Below, in pieces: positions 18,145 through 26,105 of a stretch of DNA of 64,000 nt. This DNA comes from an uncultured Rhodanobacteraceae bacterium. GTDB lineage: Bacteria > Pseudomonadota > Gammaproteobacteria > Xanthomonadales > SZUA-5. Position numbers and translations under genes: made by a program. The notes below the pieces were generated by a model. It was not told the DNA's origin. It made no database searches and saw nothing but the letters and a program-made list of their open reading frames with translations. Position 1 is the first letter of the stretch, and each line of letters begins with the position of its first letter. The stretch is from contig CALEZI010000057.1 of the NCBI GenBank assembly GCA_937928755.1, positions 59,817 to 123,816 on the forward strand. Reading direction: 5' to 3'.

Positions 18145-18294
18145 GGCACGCTCAAGGCAAGGGAGTCAGGGGCCGCGGATGCTACGGGACGGGTGCGCGA
18201 GCCCGCAAACCAGAACGGTCGCAGGATTCGCCTTGGAAGCCGGCAAGCTGTGGCATGCTTGCATCGTAAAAGCCACCGATGGCGTCCCTATCGC

Positions 18295-19524
18295 ATGGAG
18301 ATCGAAGAGCGCAAAGTCGACATCGATGGGCTGACGCTCGGCATGTTCGTGTCGCGGCTGGATCGGCCGTGGGAAGGCACGCCGTTTGCGCTCCAGGGGC
18401 TCAGCATCGACAGCCCGGCCGATATCGATCAACTGCGTCGCTTCTGCCGCTACGTGTACATCGACGTGGAGAAGAGCAGCAAGCAACAGCGCTCGCTGCT
18501 GCAACGCCTGGGTTATGGCGCGCTGACGCGCAACGGTCGGCCGCTGCCGCCGTCCACGACGTACAGCAATCGCACCACTGTCGACGAAGAGATGCCGCAG
18601 GCGCGCCAGGCTTGGGACGGCGCCCGAGCGCTCGCGACGCGGGTCATCGACGACGTGCGCGCCGGCCGGCGACTGTCTGCGGATGCGCTGAGCGGCGCAA
18701 TGGAGCCGATCGTCGCCAGCGTCATTCGCAACGCCGACGCCTATTTCTGGCTCGACGCCCTGCGCAAGCGCGATGCCTACTCCTACAGCCACGCGGTGAA
18801 CTGCTGCGCGCTGGCCACCAGCTTCGGGCGCCACCTTGGGTTTCCGCGCGAGATGCTGGTCGATCTGGCGAGCGCGGGCATGCTGATGGATATCGGCAAG
18901 ACGGCCCTGCCGGAAGAACTCTTGCAGCGCGCCGGCCCGCTGCGAACCGATGAACTGCCGCTGCTGCGCGCGCACGTGGAGCACAGCCTGGACATGCTCG
19001 ACCAGGCCGGAATCGTCAGCGCCGAGATCGGATCGATGATCCGCGGGCATCACGAGCGCCATGACGGCTCGGGATACCCCGCCGGGCTCAGCGGCGTGGA
19101 TATCCCGTTGACTGCGCGCATGCTTGGCCTGGTCGACACCTACGACGCGCTGTCCAGCGATCGACCGCACCAGAAGGCGCATGCCCGTCACGACGTGCTG
19201 CAGATGCTCTACCGCGAGCGCGACCGGCTGTTCCAGTCGGATCTGATCGAGCAGTTCAGCCAGTCGCTCGGCGTCTACCCGACCGGCTCGCTGGTTGAAC
19301 TGTCGTCGGGTGAGATCGCCGTGGTGATGGCGCAAAACCCGGCGCGTCGCCTGTATCCGCGGGTGACCGTGCTGACCGGGCGCGACAAATCGCTCGATCC
19401 GGCATTCCGCCAGGTCGATCTGTGGCCGCTGGCGAATGTGCCCGATCGCAGTCAGCGCATCTGGATCGAGCGCGCGCTGCCGCCGGGCGCATACGGCCTC
19501 GACACCACCGAGTTGTACCTCTGA
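18295..19524 (+). CDS. HD-GYP domain protein with N-terminal DUF3391
   Basis: A 409-residue protein. Residues 1-60 match the DUF3391 type (the MEIEERKVDIDGLTLGMFVS opening and a YVYIDVEKS end), and an HD-GYP domain spans about 150-345. H166, the HHER motif (252-255), DGSGYP (257-262) and VDTYDAL are present, but the usual HD doublet is Met198-Asp199 (AGMLMDIGK), so one metal-binding His is replaced. Canonical HD-GYP enzymes hydrolyse c-di-GMP using two or three metals; here activity may be reduced, altered or lost. The gene is followed after 16 nt by an EAL-domain gene, so the pair is probably co-transcribed. It is cytoplasmic, with no transmembrane helix. Confidence 0.9.
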   Translation: MEIEERKVDIDGLTLGMFVSRLDRPWEGTPFALQGLSIDSPADIDQLRRFCRYVYIDVEKSSKQQRSLLQRLGYGALTRNGRPLPPSTTYSNRTTVDEEMPQARQAWDGARALATRVIDDVRAGRRLSADALSGAMEPIVASVIRNADAYFWLDALRKRDAYSYSHAVNCCALATSFGRHLGFPREMLVDLASAGMLMDIGKTALPEELLQRAGPLRTDELPLLRAHVEHSLDMLDQAGIVSAEIGSMIRGHHERHDGSGYPAGLSGVDIPLTARMLGLVDTYDALSSDRPHQKAHARHDVLQMLYRERDRLFQSDLIEQFSQSLGVYPTGSLVELSSGEIAVVMAQNPARRLYPRVTVLTGRDKSLDPAFRQVDLWPLANVPDRSQRIWIERALPPGAYGLDTTELYL

Positions 19525-19540
19525 TGGTGGCTTGTCCGGC

Positions 19541-20767
19541 ATGCTGATCGGGGCCGATCTGTTCGGCGAGATCAATGCGAGCGTTGCCCAGCATCACGGC
19601 GCGACGCGCACCGGGGTGCTGCTGGTGCACTTGCGCGGAATCCGCCAGTTGATCGCCTTGCTCGGCTTCGATGCCGCCGCGGCGCTGATGGACGCAACAA
19701 CCGTTCGCCTGCGCTCGGTGCTGCGACCGCTGGATCGGATCTGGCGTACCGGACCCGACGAGTTCCTGGTCGTGTTGCCCGAACTGCTGAGCAAGAACCA
19801 CGGGATTTTGGCCGCGCGCAAGGTGCTGCGCGAGTTCGAATCGCCGTTGTCGGTGCTGGATCGCCCGATGACGCCACTGTTGACGCTGGCGCTGGCGGTT
19901 GCCGACGAATCGGATGCGCGACTGGAACAACTGATCCGCCGCGCGATGAGCGCGCTCGATCGGGCACTGGAAAGCAACAACCGCCTGATCCTAGCCGACG
20001 AAGCCAACGCCGACATGTGGCTGCAGGACGATCTGCGCGATGCGCTGATGAACAATGAACTGAATGTGCAGTTCCAGCCGGTGGTCGACATCGAAAGCCG
20101 TCGCATCGTCGCCGTCGAAGCGCTGGCGCGCTGGAACTCGCCGCGTCACGGTGTCATTGCGCCGAGCCGCTTCATCGCCCTGGCCGAGCAGGCCGGACTG
20201 GCGCCCGACCTGACTCGTTGGAGCATCAACGCGGTATTGCGCGAATATGTTCCGCTGCGACGGATGCGACCTCAACTGCGCTGCGCCATCAATCTGTCGC
20301 CGAAGGCATTCAGCCTGTCCGGCATCGAGGAGCAGATCCTTGCGGCGCTGAAGATCTGGGATATCCCGCCGACCGCGTTGACGCTGGAAGTCACCGAGAC
20401 CGCGGTGATGGACGATCCGGAGCTGAGCAGTGCGACCTTGCGCAACCTGCGCGACAGCGGAATCCGCGTCGCCATCGACGATTTCGGGCAGGGCTATTCG
20501 TCGTTCACCTATCTCAAGCACTTCCCGGCCACCGAACTCAAGATCGACCAGTCTTTCGTGACGCCCATGGCGGTCGATCATCGCGCGCATCAATTGGTGC
20601 GCTCGATGATCGGCATTGCGCATCATCTGGGCATGGAGGCGGTTGCCGAGGGCGTCGAGGACGAGCTGACGCTGGAACAACTGGCCGGCATGGGTTGCGA
20701 TCTGGCCCAGGGCTACCACCTTGGTCGACCGGCAGCAGCCAGCGCGATCATTGATTTGCTGGGATAA
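19541..20767 (+). CDS. EAL-domain c-di-GMP phosphodiesterase with degenerate GGDEF
   Basis: A 408-residue protein. The N-terminal GGDEF-like domain (about 5-155) has GPDEF (71-75) in place of GG(D/E)EF, so cyclase activity is not expected, although it could still bind GTP as a regulatory domain. The EAL domain (about 165-405) keeps EALARW (193-198), INLSP, the Glu of VTET, DDFGQGYSS, LKID and EGVE, so phosphodiesterase activity is likely. The ATG at 19541 is used: it lies 16 nt beyond the HD-GYP stop, and the upstream frame extension lies within that gene. The gene ends in a region holding a long hairpin repeat (20860-20940). Confidence 0.9.
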   Translation: MLIGADLFGEINASVAQHHGATRTGVLLVHLRGIRQLIALLGFDAAAALMDATTVRLRSVLRPLDRIWRTGPDEFLVVLPELLSKNHGILAARKVLREFESPLSVLDRPMTPLLTLALAVADESDARLEQLIRRAMSALDRALESNNRLILADEANADMWLQDDLRDALMNNELNVQFQPVVDIESRRIVAVEALARWNSPRHGVIAPSRFIALAEQAGLAPDLTRWSINAVLREYVPLRRMRPQLRCAINLSPKAFSLSGIEEQILAALKIWDIPPTALTLEVTETAVMDDPELSSATLRNLRDSGIRVAIDDFGQGYSSFTYLKHFPATELKIDQSFVTPMAVDHRAHQLVRSMIGIAHHLGMEAVAEGVEDELTLEQLAGMGCDLAQGYHLGRPAAASAIIDLLG

Positions 20768-20859
20768 GTGGCGCGCTCCGCAGGAATGCCGCAAGTGGTT
20801 GATTGAACTTCTCTGGAGCTTTTGAGCATGCGGGAGCGACGGTAGGCGCCTTTGCGCTG

Positions 20860-20940
20860 CTCTGGTGGGTCCAGAACTTGTCTTGACGCTCTTGGAGTGG
20901 CCGAGCGAGAAGCGTCCAGACAAGTCTGGACCCACCAAAG
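20860..20940. repeat. Long imperfect inverted repeat (REP-like) between convergent genes
   Basis: Arms 20860-20890 and 20911-20940 are reverse complements over about 30 bp, with two mismatches and one extra base, separated by a 20-nt loop. The right arm also contains a shorter palindrome, GTCCAGAC-AA-GTCTGGAC (20914-20931). The element lies between the 3' ends of the EAL gene (20767) and the VOC gene (20999), so its RNA would fold from either strand. There is no U-run after the stem. It resembles the intergenic palindromic repeats common in this kind of genome; only this one copy is in the window. Confidence 0.75.
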
Positions 20941-20998
20941 TCCCGCAATCCGTGAATCTCGCGTGTCCCGTTACGTCGCCGCGTCGAAGACCCCCACC

Positions 20999-21811
20999 TC
21001 AAACCAGCTCGATCGCCTCGCCCTCGGGGCCGGCCAGGATGCGTGCGCTGGGGTCGACGTCGGCCGCGAGACGGCGCCCGGAACGGTCGCTGCGCGCAAA
21101 GCTGATCATGCGGATGCCGCTGCGCAGCGTTGCATCCGCATTCGCGAGCAACGGCCGTTGTTCGAAATCGATGCGGTTGCCGCCGCACAACTGCCCGTGC
21201 GCCTGCGGCACCAACGCGGTCTCTGCAGGCGCCGCACGCGACGCGCCCAGCGACCCGCCCGGAGCCAGGCCGAGTCCCGCGTAGAAAGCGAGCGCCGACC
21301 GGCAGTCGCGTGCAGCCAGCGTCGCCGCAAAGATCCGGCCGACGGGGCAGCGCGCGATCGTTGGCAGCGACGAACCGGCACCCTCGATGACCTGCACCAG
21401 ACGCAGCACCTCGCCGTCGCCGCCGACCAGTTGCAGAGACTGCAGTTCGTCGGCAATCGGCAGCACGGCGGGTTCGTCCAGCACGCGCCACAGCTGCGGG
21501 TCGAGCTGAGCGGCAAGGCTCTCGATATCGTCGACGACCACACTCAAGGCGGTCCAGCCGCGCCGCGTACAAGGCGCGCCAGGTGCGGCGCCCGGCATTT
21601 CGATCAACGTCAACCAGGGGCTGACATCGGCGACGCTGCGCAGGCTGGCGCACGCAGCATCGGCAAAGGCGGCATCACCCATGTCCAGGCCACGCTGCTG
21701 AGGCAGACGCCCGCGATCGGCAACCACAAGTCCGACCTGCCTGTAGGCGGCAAGCGCACGATCTAGATTGCGTACGACGATGGTCGCCGCGTGGATTGGA
21801 CCCAGGCGCAT
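20999..21811 (-). CDS. VOC (glyoxalase/bleomycin-resistance) superfamily protein
   Basis: A 270-residue cytoplasmic protein made of two halves, each with the beta-alpha-beta-beta-beta pattern of vicinal-oxygen-chelate proteins. The first half opens with IHAATIVVRNLDRALAAY and GWTALSVVVDDIESL; the second opens with RIFAATLAARDCRSALAFYA and ends ARILAGPEGEAIELV, where the final Glu fits a metal ligand. Family members are dioxygenases, isomerases or binding proteins; the residues do not indicate which. It is followed on the minus strand by no close gene and lies 12 nt downstream of the PycTM-like gene, so the two are probably co-transcribed. Confidence 0.75.
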   Translation of the reverse strand: MRLGPIHAATIVVRNLDRALAAYRQVGLVVADRGRLPQQRGLDMGDAAFADAACASLRSVADVSPWLTLIEMPGAAPGAPCTRRGWTALSVVVDDIESLAAQLDPQLWRVLDEPAVLPIADELQSLQLVGGDGEVLRLVQVIEGAGSSLPTIARCPVGRIFAATLAARDCRSALAFYAGLGLAPGGSLGASRAAPAETALVPQAHGQLCGGNRIDFEQRPLLANADATLRSGIRMISFARSDRSGRRLAADVDPSARILAGPEGEAIELV

Positions 21812-21823
21812 GCAGACAGGCTC

Positions 21824-22408
21824 TCAGTGGGCGAAACGGATAACCTGCTCGATCGCCGCAATCACGAATCCAGTCAGGAAGAAGACATAGCTGAAACGCA
21901 GGTAGCGGTACTTGTGTCGCGCCAGGTAGGTGCCGATCGAATACAGGTCATTGGTCAGGTTTTCGTAGACCGCCGCATCGGTGCGCAAGGCATCGGCCCA
22001 CAGACGACAGAACTCGTCGCGAGGAAGTTCGGCGAAATGTCCGAAAAACATGATGTTGAAATAATCCGGAAGCTGCTTCGGATCGTTCAGTCGCAGTGGC
22101 CGGTACTTTGGCAGTACGGCAAGGATGGCCAACAGCAGCGCCACCAGCGTGAACCCGGCGAGCGTCATCATGCTGGCACGCAGTTCCGGGTCGTTGACGC
22201 GTCCCATCGAAATGGTCAACACGATCGACGACACCGTGATGATGATGTTCGCCTTGGCGTCGGCCATCTGGCTGAGCTGCACATGATGGCGCTGCGCCGC
22301 CATGATCGAATAATCGCTGGTGTTGCGCCCGAGGATCCCATCGAAATGCGCACGCGTGCCGACGTGCGAAGGCGGCGACGGGCTGGATGGATTGGTGACA
22401 GTGGTCAT
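21824..22408 (-). CDS. PycTM-like (Pycsar effector family) membrane protein
   Basis: A 194-residue protein. The motif HHVQLSQMADAKANIIITVS, followed by a hydrophobic helix (about 50-68), a second helix (about 82-102) and a third near the C-terminus (about 170-190), matches the build of the PycTM/DUF5706 family. Its members include the membrane-damaging effector of the Pycsar cyclic-pyrimidine anti-phage system, which is switched on by cCMP or cUMP. No pyrimidine cyclase gene lies beside it, so it is either an orphan effector or a housekeeping relative. A good AGGAG site precedes the ATG. It is 12 nt upstream of the VOC gene and divergent from oxyR. Confidence 0.6.
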   Translation of the reverse strand: MTTVTNPSSPSPPSHVGTRAHFDGILGRNTSDYSIMAAQRHHVQLSQMADAKANIIITVSSIVLTISMGRVNDPELRASMMTLAGFTLVALLLAILAVLPKYRPLRLNDPKQLPDYFNIMFFGHFAELPRDEFCRLWADALRTDAAVYENLTNDLYSIGTYLARHKYRYLRFSYVFFLTGFVIAAIEQVIRFAH

Positions 22409-22591
22409 GGCGTGCTCCTGGCTCGGCGTAGTCTAAGCACTCATTGGGTACGGGGCACAGGGCGGGAATGCACGCCGCAAGAGGGACAGCGCCATCGTTC
22501 GTGGAAACGCGATTCCGCGCCCTGCGCAATTGGCACCCATGGACCCGGAAGCTATCCTTGATTGACGCGATGCATAGGACGGAGCCTTTCA

Positions 22592-23533
22592 GTGAATCTG
22601 CGCGATCTGAAGTACGTCGTGGCGCTGGCCGACCACAAGCACTTCGGACGCGCCGCCGAGGCCTCGTTTGCCAGCCAGCCCACGCTGTCGACGCAGGTCA
22701 AGAAGCTCGAAGAAGAGCTCGACGTGCAGATATTCGAACGCCAGCCGCGGCAGATACTGTTGACCGCCGCTGGCGAAGCGATCGTGGCGCGGGCGCGCCT
22801 GATCCTGCGCGAAGTCGAGGGCATCCGCGAGGTCGCGCGAAGCGCGCGCGATCCGGAAGCGGGGAGTATCCGCCTCGGCGTGTTCCCGACCTTGGGTCCT
22901 TACCTGCTGCCGCACGTGGTGCCACGCTTGCACCAGCGCTTCCCCAGACTGGAACTGCTGCTGATCGAGGAAAAAACCGAAGAACTGCTGGCGCAACTGG
23001 AACGCGGAGACCTCGATGCCGTGGTTCTTGCGTTGCCCGCCGGCGATGACACGCTGACCACCGCGGAGCTGTTCGAAGAACCCTTTCTGCTGGCGATTCC
23101 GCGCGAGCGCGCCGGCGAGTACACCGCCGGCGTGGTGCGCGTGAGCGATCTGCGCAACCAGCAAGTGCTGCTGCTGGAAGAAGGCCATTGCATGCGTGCG
23201 CAGGCCCTGTCGCTGTGCGAATTGAGCGGCGCCACGGAGCGCAACGGGTTTCGCGCCACCAGCCTGGAAACGCTGCGGCAGATGGTCGCCGCCAATGTCG
23301 GCATGACCCTGCTGCCGCAACTGGCGGTAGTGCCGCCGGTTGCGAACAATGAGCATCTGGTGCTGCTGCCGTTCGCCGATCCGGCGCCGAAACGCAGTAT
23401 CGGGCTGCTCTGGCGCAAGAGCGATGCGCGCGAGCCACTGATGCGGATCCTCGGCGAAGTCATCGCCCGCAGTGGACGCGAAGCGCTCGGCACGGTCTCC
23501 GCCTCGATTCGCAAGTCCGGACGTCGCCGATGA
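22592..23533 (+). CDS. oxyR: Hydrogen-peroxide regulator OxyR
   Basis: A 313-residue LysR-type regulator. The winged-helix domain (1-60) has NLRDLKYVVALADHKHFGRA and SQPTLSTQVKKLE. The effector domain contains GHCMRAQALSLC with Cys200 and Cys209, the same nine-residue spacing as the redox pair C199/C208 of E. coli OxyR, so disulfide switching by peroxide is expected. The start is a GTG at 22592, with GGAG 8 nt upstream; this gives the canonical length and N-terminus, whereas the ATG at 22562 would add ten odd residues. It leads a probable four-gene operon: its stop overlaps the next start by 4 nt. It is divergent from the PycTM-like gene, with a 183-nt spacer. Confidence 0.93.
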   Translation: MNLRDLKYVVALADHKHFGRAAEASFASQPTLSTQVKKLEEELDVQIFERQPRQILLTAAGEAIVARARLILREVEGIREVARSARDPEAGSIRLGVFPTLGPYLLPHVVPRLHQRFPRLELLLIEEKTEELLAQLERGDLDAVVLALPAGDDTLTTAELFEEPFLLAIPRERAGEYTAGVVRVSDLRNQQVLLLEEGHCMRAQALSLCELSGATERNGFRATSLETLRQMVAANVGMTLLPQLAVVPPVANNEHLVLLPFADPAPKRSIGLLWRKSDAREPLMRILGEVIARSGREALGTVSASIRKSGRRR

Positions 23534-24159
23534 ACCGCAATCTGCTGCTGGCCCTGGCGATCTGCCTGGGTGGTGCACTCTGGCACCTGCAAACGCGGGA
23601 ACCGAGCCCGATCACCCGCGCACCGGGCGTGTTGGCGCCGAATGCCCCGCTGCAGCGTGACCTGTCGGCCAACCAGCGACCGATCACGCACGGCGAGTTC
23701 GAATTGACGCCGCTGGCCGAATTCAGCGCGCAGGCGCGCCTGCTGTCGCGGTTGAGCTACCGCCATGACGAGGGCGCGGCGCTGTCGCCGCTGGATTTTG
23801 CGCTGGGCTGGGGCCGCATGTCGGACAGCGCGGTCATCGATCAGCTTGGCATCCGCCAGGGCGCCCGCTTTTTCACCTACCGTTGGCAGAACCAGCCGCC
23901 GATACCACAGGACGAGATCGTGCGTTCGGCGACCAATGTGCACCTGATTCCGGCAACGGCGGCGGTCTCTTCGTCACTTGCCCGGATCCGCGCCGGCGAA
24001 GTCATCCGCATCCGCGGACTGCTGGTCGAAGCGCGCCGCAGCGACGGCTGGCAATGGCGGTCGTCGCTGTCGCGCGAAGACGACGGCGCCGGCGCCTGCG
24101 AACTGCTGTGGGTACAAGACGTGGCGGTGGTTGGAGGCGGTGAGTTAGTCTCCCGCTGA
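23530..24159 (+). CDS. Membrane-anchored or secreted protein of unknown function
   Basis: A 209-residue protein with an N-terminal hydrophobic segment (about 4-18, LLLALAICLGGALW) that is either a signal anchor or a signal peptide. The remainder is soluble and ends in a beta-rich part (about 150-205) with GEVIRIRGLLVEAR, WQWRSSL and ACELLWVQDVAVV, an OB-like strand pattern by eye. The ATG overlaps the oxyR stop (ATGA), pointing to translational coupling and possibly joint oxidative-stress control. The DNA context (PfkB kinase 26 nt downstream) does not suggest a pathway. I do not recognise the family. Confidence 0.75.
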   Translation: MNRNLLLALAICLGGALWHLQTREPSPITRAPGVLAPNAPLQRDLSANQRPITHGEFELTPLAEFSAQARLLSRLSYRHDEGAALSPLDFALGWGRMSDSAVIDQLGIRQGARFFTYRWQNQPPIPQDEIVRSATNVHLIPATAAVSSSLARIRAGEVIRIRGLLVEARRSDGWQWRSSLSREDDGAGACELLWVQDVAVVGGGELVSR

Positions 24160-24185
24160 TTTTCCTCGTTTGGACTCTGACCCGC

Positions 24186-25130
24186 ATGGCGCCAAAGCAA
24201 GCCCTGATCTGTGGCTCGATGGCCTTCGACACCATCATGGTGTTCGAGGACCGCTTCAAGAACCACATCCTCGCCGACAAAGTGCACATGCTGAGCGTGG
24301 CATTTTACGTCCCCACCCTGCGACGGGAATTCGGCGGTTGCGCCGGCAACATCAGCTACAACCTCAAGCTGCTGGGTGGCCACCCCGTGCCATTCGGTGC
24401 CGTCGGCCGTGACTTCGAGCCTTACCGGGCGCACTTCGAGGCGCTGGGAATCGATCTGCGCTGCGTGCGCGAGCTGCCCGATCGCTATACCGCGCAGGCC
24501 TACATCACCACCGATCTCGACGACAATCAGATCACGGCCTTCCATCCGGGCGCGATGACCCAAAGCCACGGCGCGCATGTCGAGGACGTGCGCAACATCG
24601 CCTTCGGCATTGTCGCGCCGGACAATCGCGACGCCATGCTGCAGCACGCGCGCGAGTTCAAGGCCATGGGCGTGCCGTTCATCTTCGATCCAGGACAAGC
24701 GTTGCCGCTGTTCAATGGCGAGGAGTTCCGCAACTTCATCGAAAATGCGACCTACGTATCGGTCAACGACTACGAGTCGCAATTGCTGTCCGAACGCACC
24801 GGTTGGACGCCAGAAGAAATCGCGCAGCGGGTTTCTGCCTACATCGTCACCCGTGGCAGCGAAGGTTCGCGCTGGTATACGCGCGAGGGAACACTTGAAA
24901 TCCCCTCAGCCAAAGCCAGCGAAGTGGTCGATCCCACCGGCTGCGGTGATGCCTATCGCGCCGGATTGATCTATGGCCTGATGAACGATCTCGATTTCGA
25001 GACCACCGGGCGCATTGCATCATTGATGGGCGCCATCAAGATCGAGCATCCGGGAACGCAGAATCAGACATTCACGCGCGAAGAATTTCTCGAGCGTTTT
25101 CGCACAGAGTTCGGCTATCGCTTCGAGTGA
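24186..25130 (+). CDS. PfkB-family carbohydrate/nucleoside kinase
   Basis: A 314-residue ribokinase-fold enzyme. The N-terminal substrate-side signature region (FGGCAGNISYNLKLLGG, near 50-66) has the GG-N motif of PfkB signature 1. Signature 2, DPTGCGDAYRAG (249-260), supplies the anion hole and the catalytic Asp255. Sequence flavour (AGNISYNL, PDNRDAML) resembles adenosine-kinase-like members, so the substrate may be a nucleoside or sugar, but this is inference. It is cytoplasmic. It is the third gene after oxyR, and its stop overlaps the GTG start of the next gene. Confidence 0.88.
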   Translation: MAPKQALICGSMAFDTIMVFEDRFKNHILADKVHMLSVAFYVPTLRREFGGCAGNISYNLKLLGGHPVPFGAVGRDFEPYRAHFEALGIDLRCVRELPDRYTAQAYITTDLDDNQITAFHPGAMTQSHGAHVEDVRNIAFGIVAPDNRDAMLQHAREFKAMGVPFIFDPGQALPLFNGEEFRNFIENATYVSVNDYESQLLSERTGWTPEEIAQRVSAYIVTRGSEGSRWYTREGTLEIPSAKASEVVDPTGCGDAYRAGLIYGLMNDLDFETTGRIASLMGAIKIEHPGTQNQTFTREEFLERFRTEFGYRFE

Positions 25131-25567
25131 GTGCGCGGCCTTGGGCCGACGAGTCAGAAGCCGACGGTCGGCGCTTGCTCGAACGCTACATTCTTGCCTT
25201 CAACCGCGGCGACTGGTCGGGGATGCTGGAACAGCTGGATGCATGCGTGACGCATGAACCCGATCGAGGTGAGCCCGAGGTCGGGCGCGACCGGTTTGGA
25301 GCATTCCTGCAAGCAAGGGCACGCTGCTATCTGGAAGTGCTCACCGATGTCCGCATCCTGATCAGCGGCGATGGTCGTCACGCCGCAGCCGAATATGTGA
25401 TCAGCGGCCAGTATCTGGCAACGGATCCGGGCATGCCGCTGGCACGCGGCCAGCGCTACCGGCTCCCGGGCGCTGGCTTCTTCGAATTCCGTCGAGGGAG
25501 CATCACCCGCATCAGCCAATACCGCAATCTGAGCACATGGCATCAGCAGCTCAGCGCGGATAGCTGA
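25127..25567 (+). CDS. NTF2-like (SnoaL/ketosteroid-isomerase-type) protein
   Basis: A 146-residue protein with the cone-shaped NTF2-like pattern: a long first helix (ADGRRLLERYILAFNRGDW), a strand with AAEYVISG, and a closing FFEFRRGSITRISQYRN typical of SnoaL-like and ketosteroid-isomerase-related proteins. These bind or isomerise small molecules, but the catalytic residues cannot be mapped by eye. The start is a GTG overlapping the PfkB stop (GTGA, 25127-25130), indicating coupling. It is the last gene of the oxyR-led operon; the following 74 nt separate it from a convergent gene. Confidence 0.75.
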   Translation: MSARPWADESEADGRRLLERYILAFNRGDWSGMLEQLDACVTHEPDRGEPEVGRDRFGAFLQARARCYLEVLTDVRILISGDGRHAAAEYVISGQYLATDPGMPLARGQRYRLPGAGFFEFRRGSITRISQYRNLSTWHQQLSADS

Positions 25568-25641
25568 ACGACGTCGACGTCATTGTCGAAGTCGGTTCAG
25601 GCGCGTGTTCGCGCCTGAACAGAAACGGATTGCATCAAATC

Positions 25642-26043
25642 TCAAGGAGACTGGGAATCGTCCTCATCCTCATCCTCGAGGATGGCATAGATCGCACCCG
25701 CCGCTCCCACAGTCATCGCGACCTTCTGCCACATCGCGAAACATGGAGAGTTATCTGGCACATCATAGAGCTCTGCCTCGTCAAGCTCGACATCGCAGCT
25801 CTCGTCGAATACCACCGTCGCCCGGCCGCCTTCGGTCACCAGCACCTGGTCCGCAGAAAAAAGCTGTTGACCGTCAACGACTTCGATGGAGGCATCACCC
25901 CGCTTGACAACGACAGTACCCTGGACGTTTTTCAGCGTGGCAACGACGTCATTATCGCTTGCGCCCGGTTCCTGCGCACTCACGCCAAATGAAGCCCCCA
26001 GGCCGAAGGCCAAAGCACACAGACTTCGATTTACCATATTCAT
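25642..26043 (-). CDS. Small FecR-like periplasmic protein
   Basis: A 133-residue protein. A Sec signal peptide (1-23, ending GVSAQ) is followed by a beta-rich segment with NVQGTVVVKRGDASIEV, GQQLFSADQVLVTEGGRATVVF and ESCDVELDE, the pattern of the FecR periplasmic domain. Two cysteines (SCD and SPCF) could form a disulfide. A hydrophobic stretch (about 108-120) and a strongly acidic tail (EDEDEDD) end the protein. It is too short to be a complete FecR anti-sigma regulator and has no sigma factor beside it. It is the last gene of the exopolysaccharide-control operon, 62 nt after the TPR gene. Confidence 0.7.
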   Translation of the reverse strand: MNMVNRSLCALAFGLGASFGVSAQEPGASDNDVVATLKNVQGTVVVKRGDASIEVVDGQQLFSADQVLVTEGGRATVVFDESCDVELDEAELYDVPDNSPCFAMWQKVAMTVGAAGAIYAILEDEDEDDSQSP

Positions 26044-26105
26044 GCGAGACGCGCCTGTGATTTATAGGGTTACGGTCAATAGCTTAGCTTGATCAAGCGC
26101 CAAGC

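Noticed and set aside
18261..18285. TGGCAT..TTGCAT before the HD-GYP gene as a sigma-54 promoter.
   Set aside because: The spacing between the GG and GC elements is too short for the -24/-12 consensus.
20768..20998. A hidden small gene between the EAL and VOC genes.
   Set aside because: Frames in this interval are short and the sequence is dominated by the inverted repeat.
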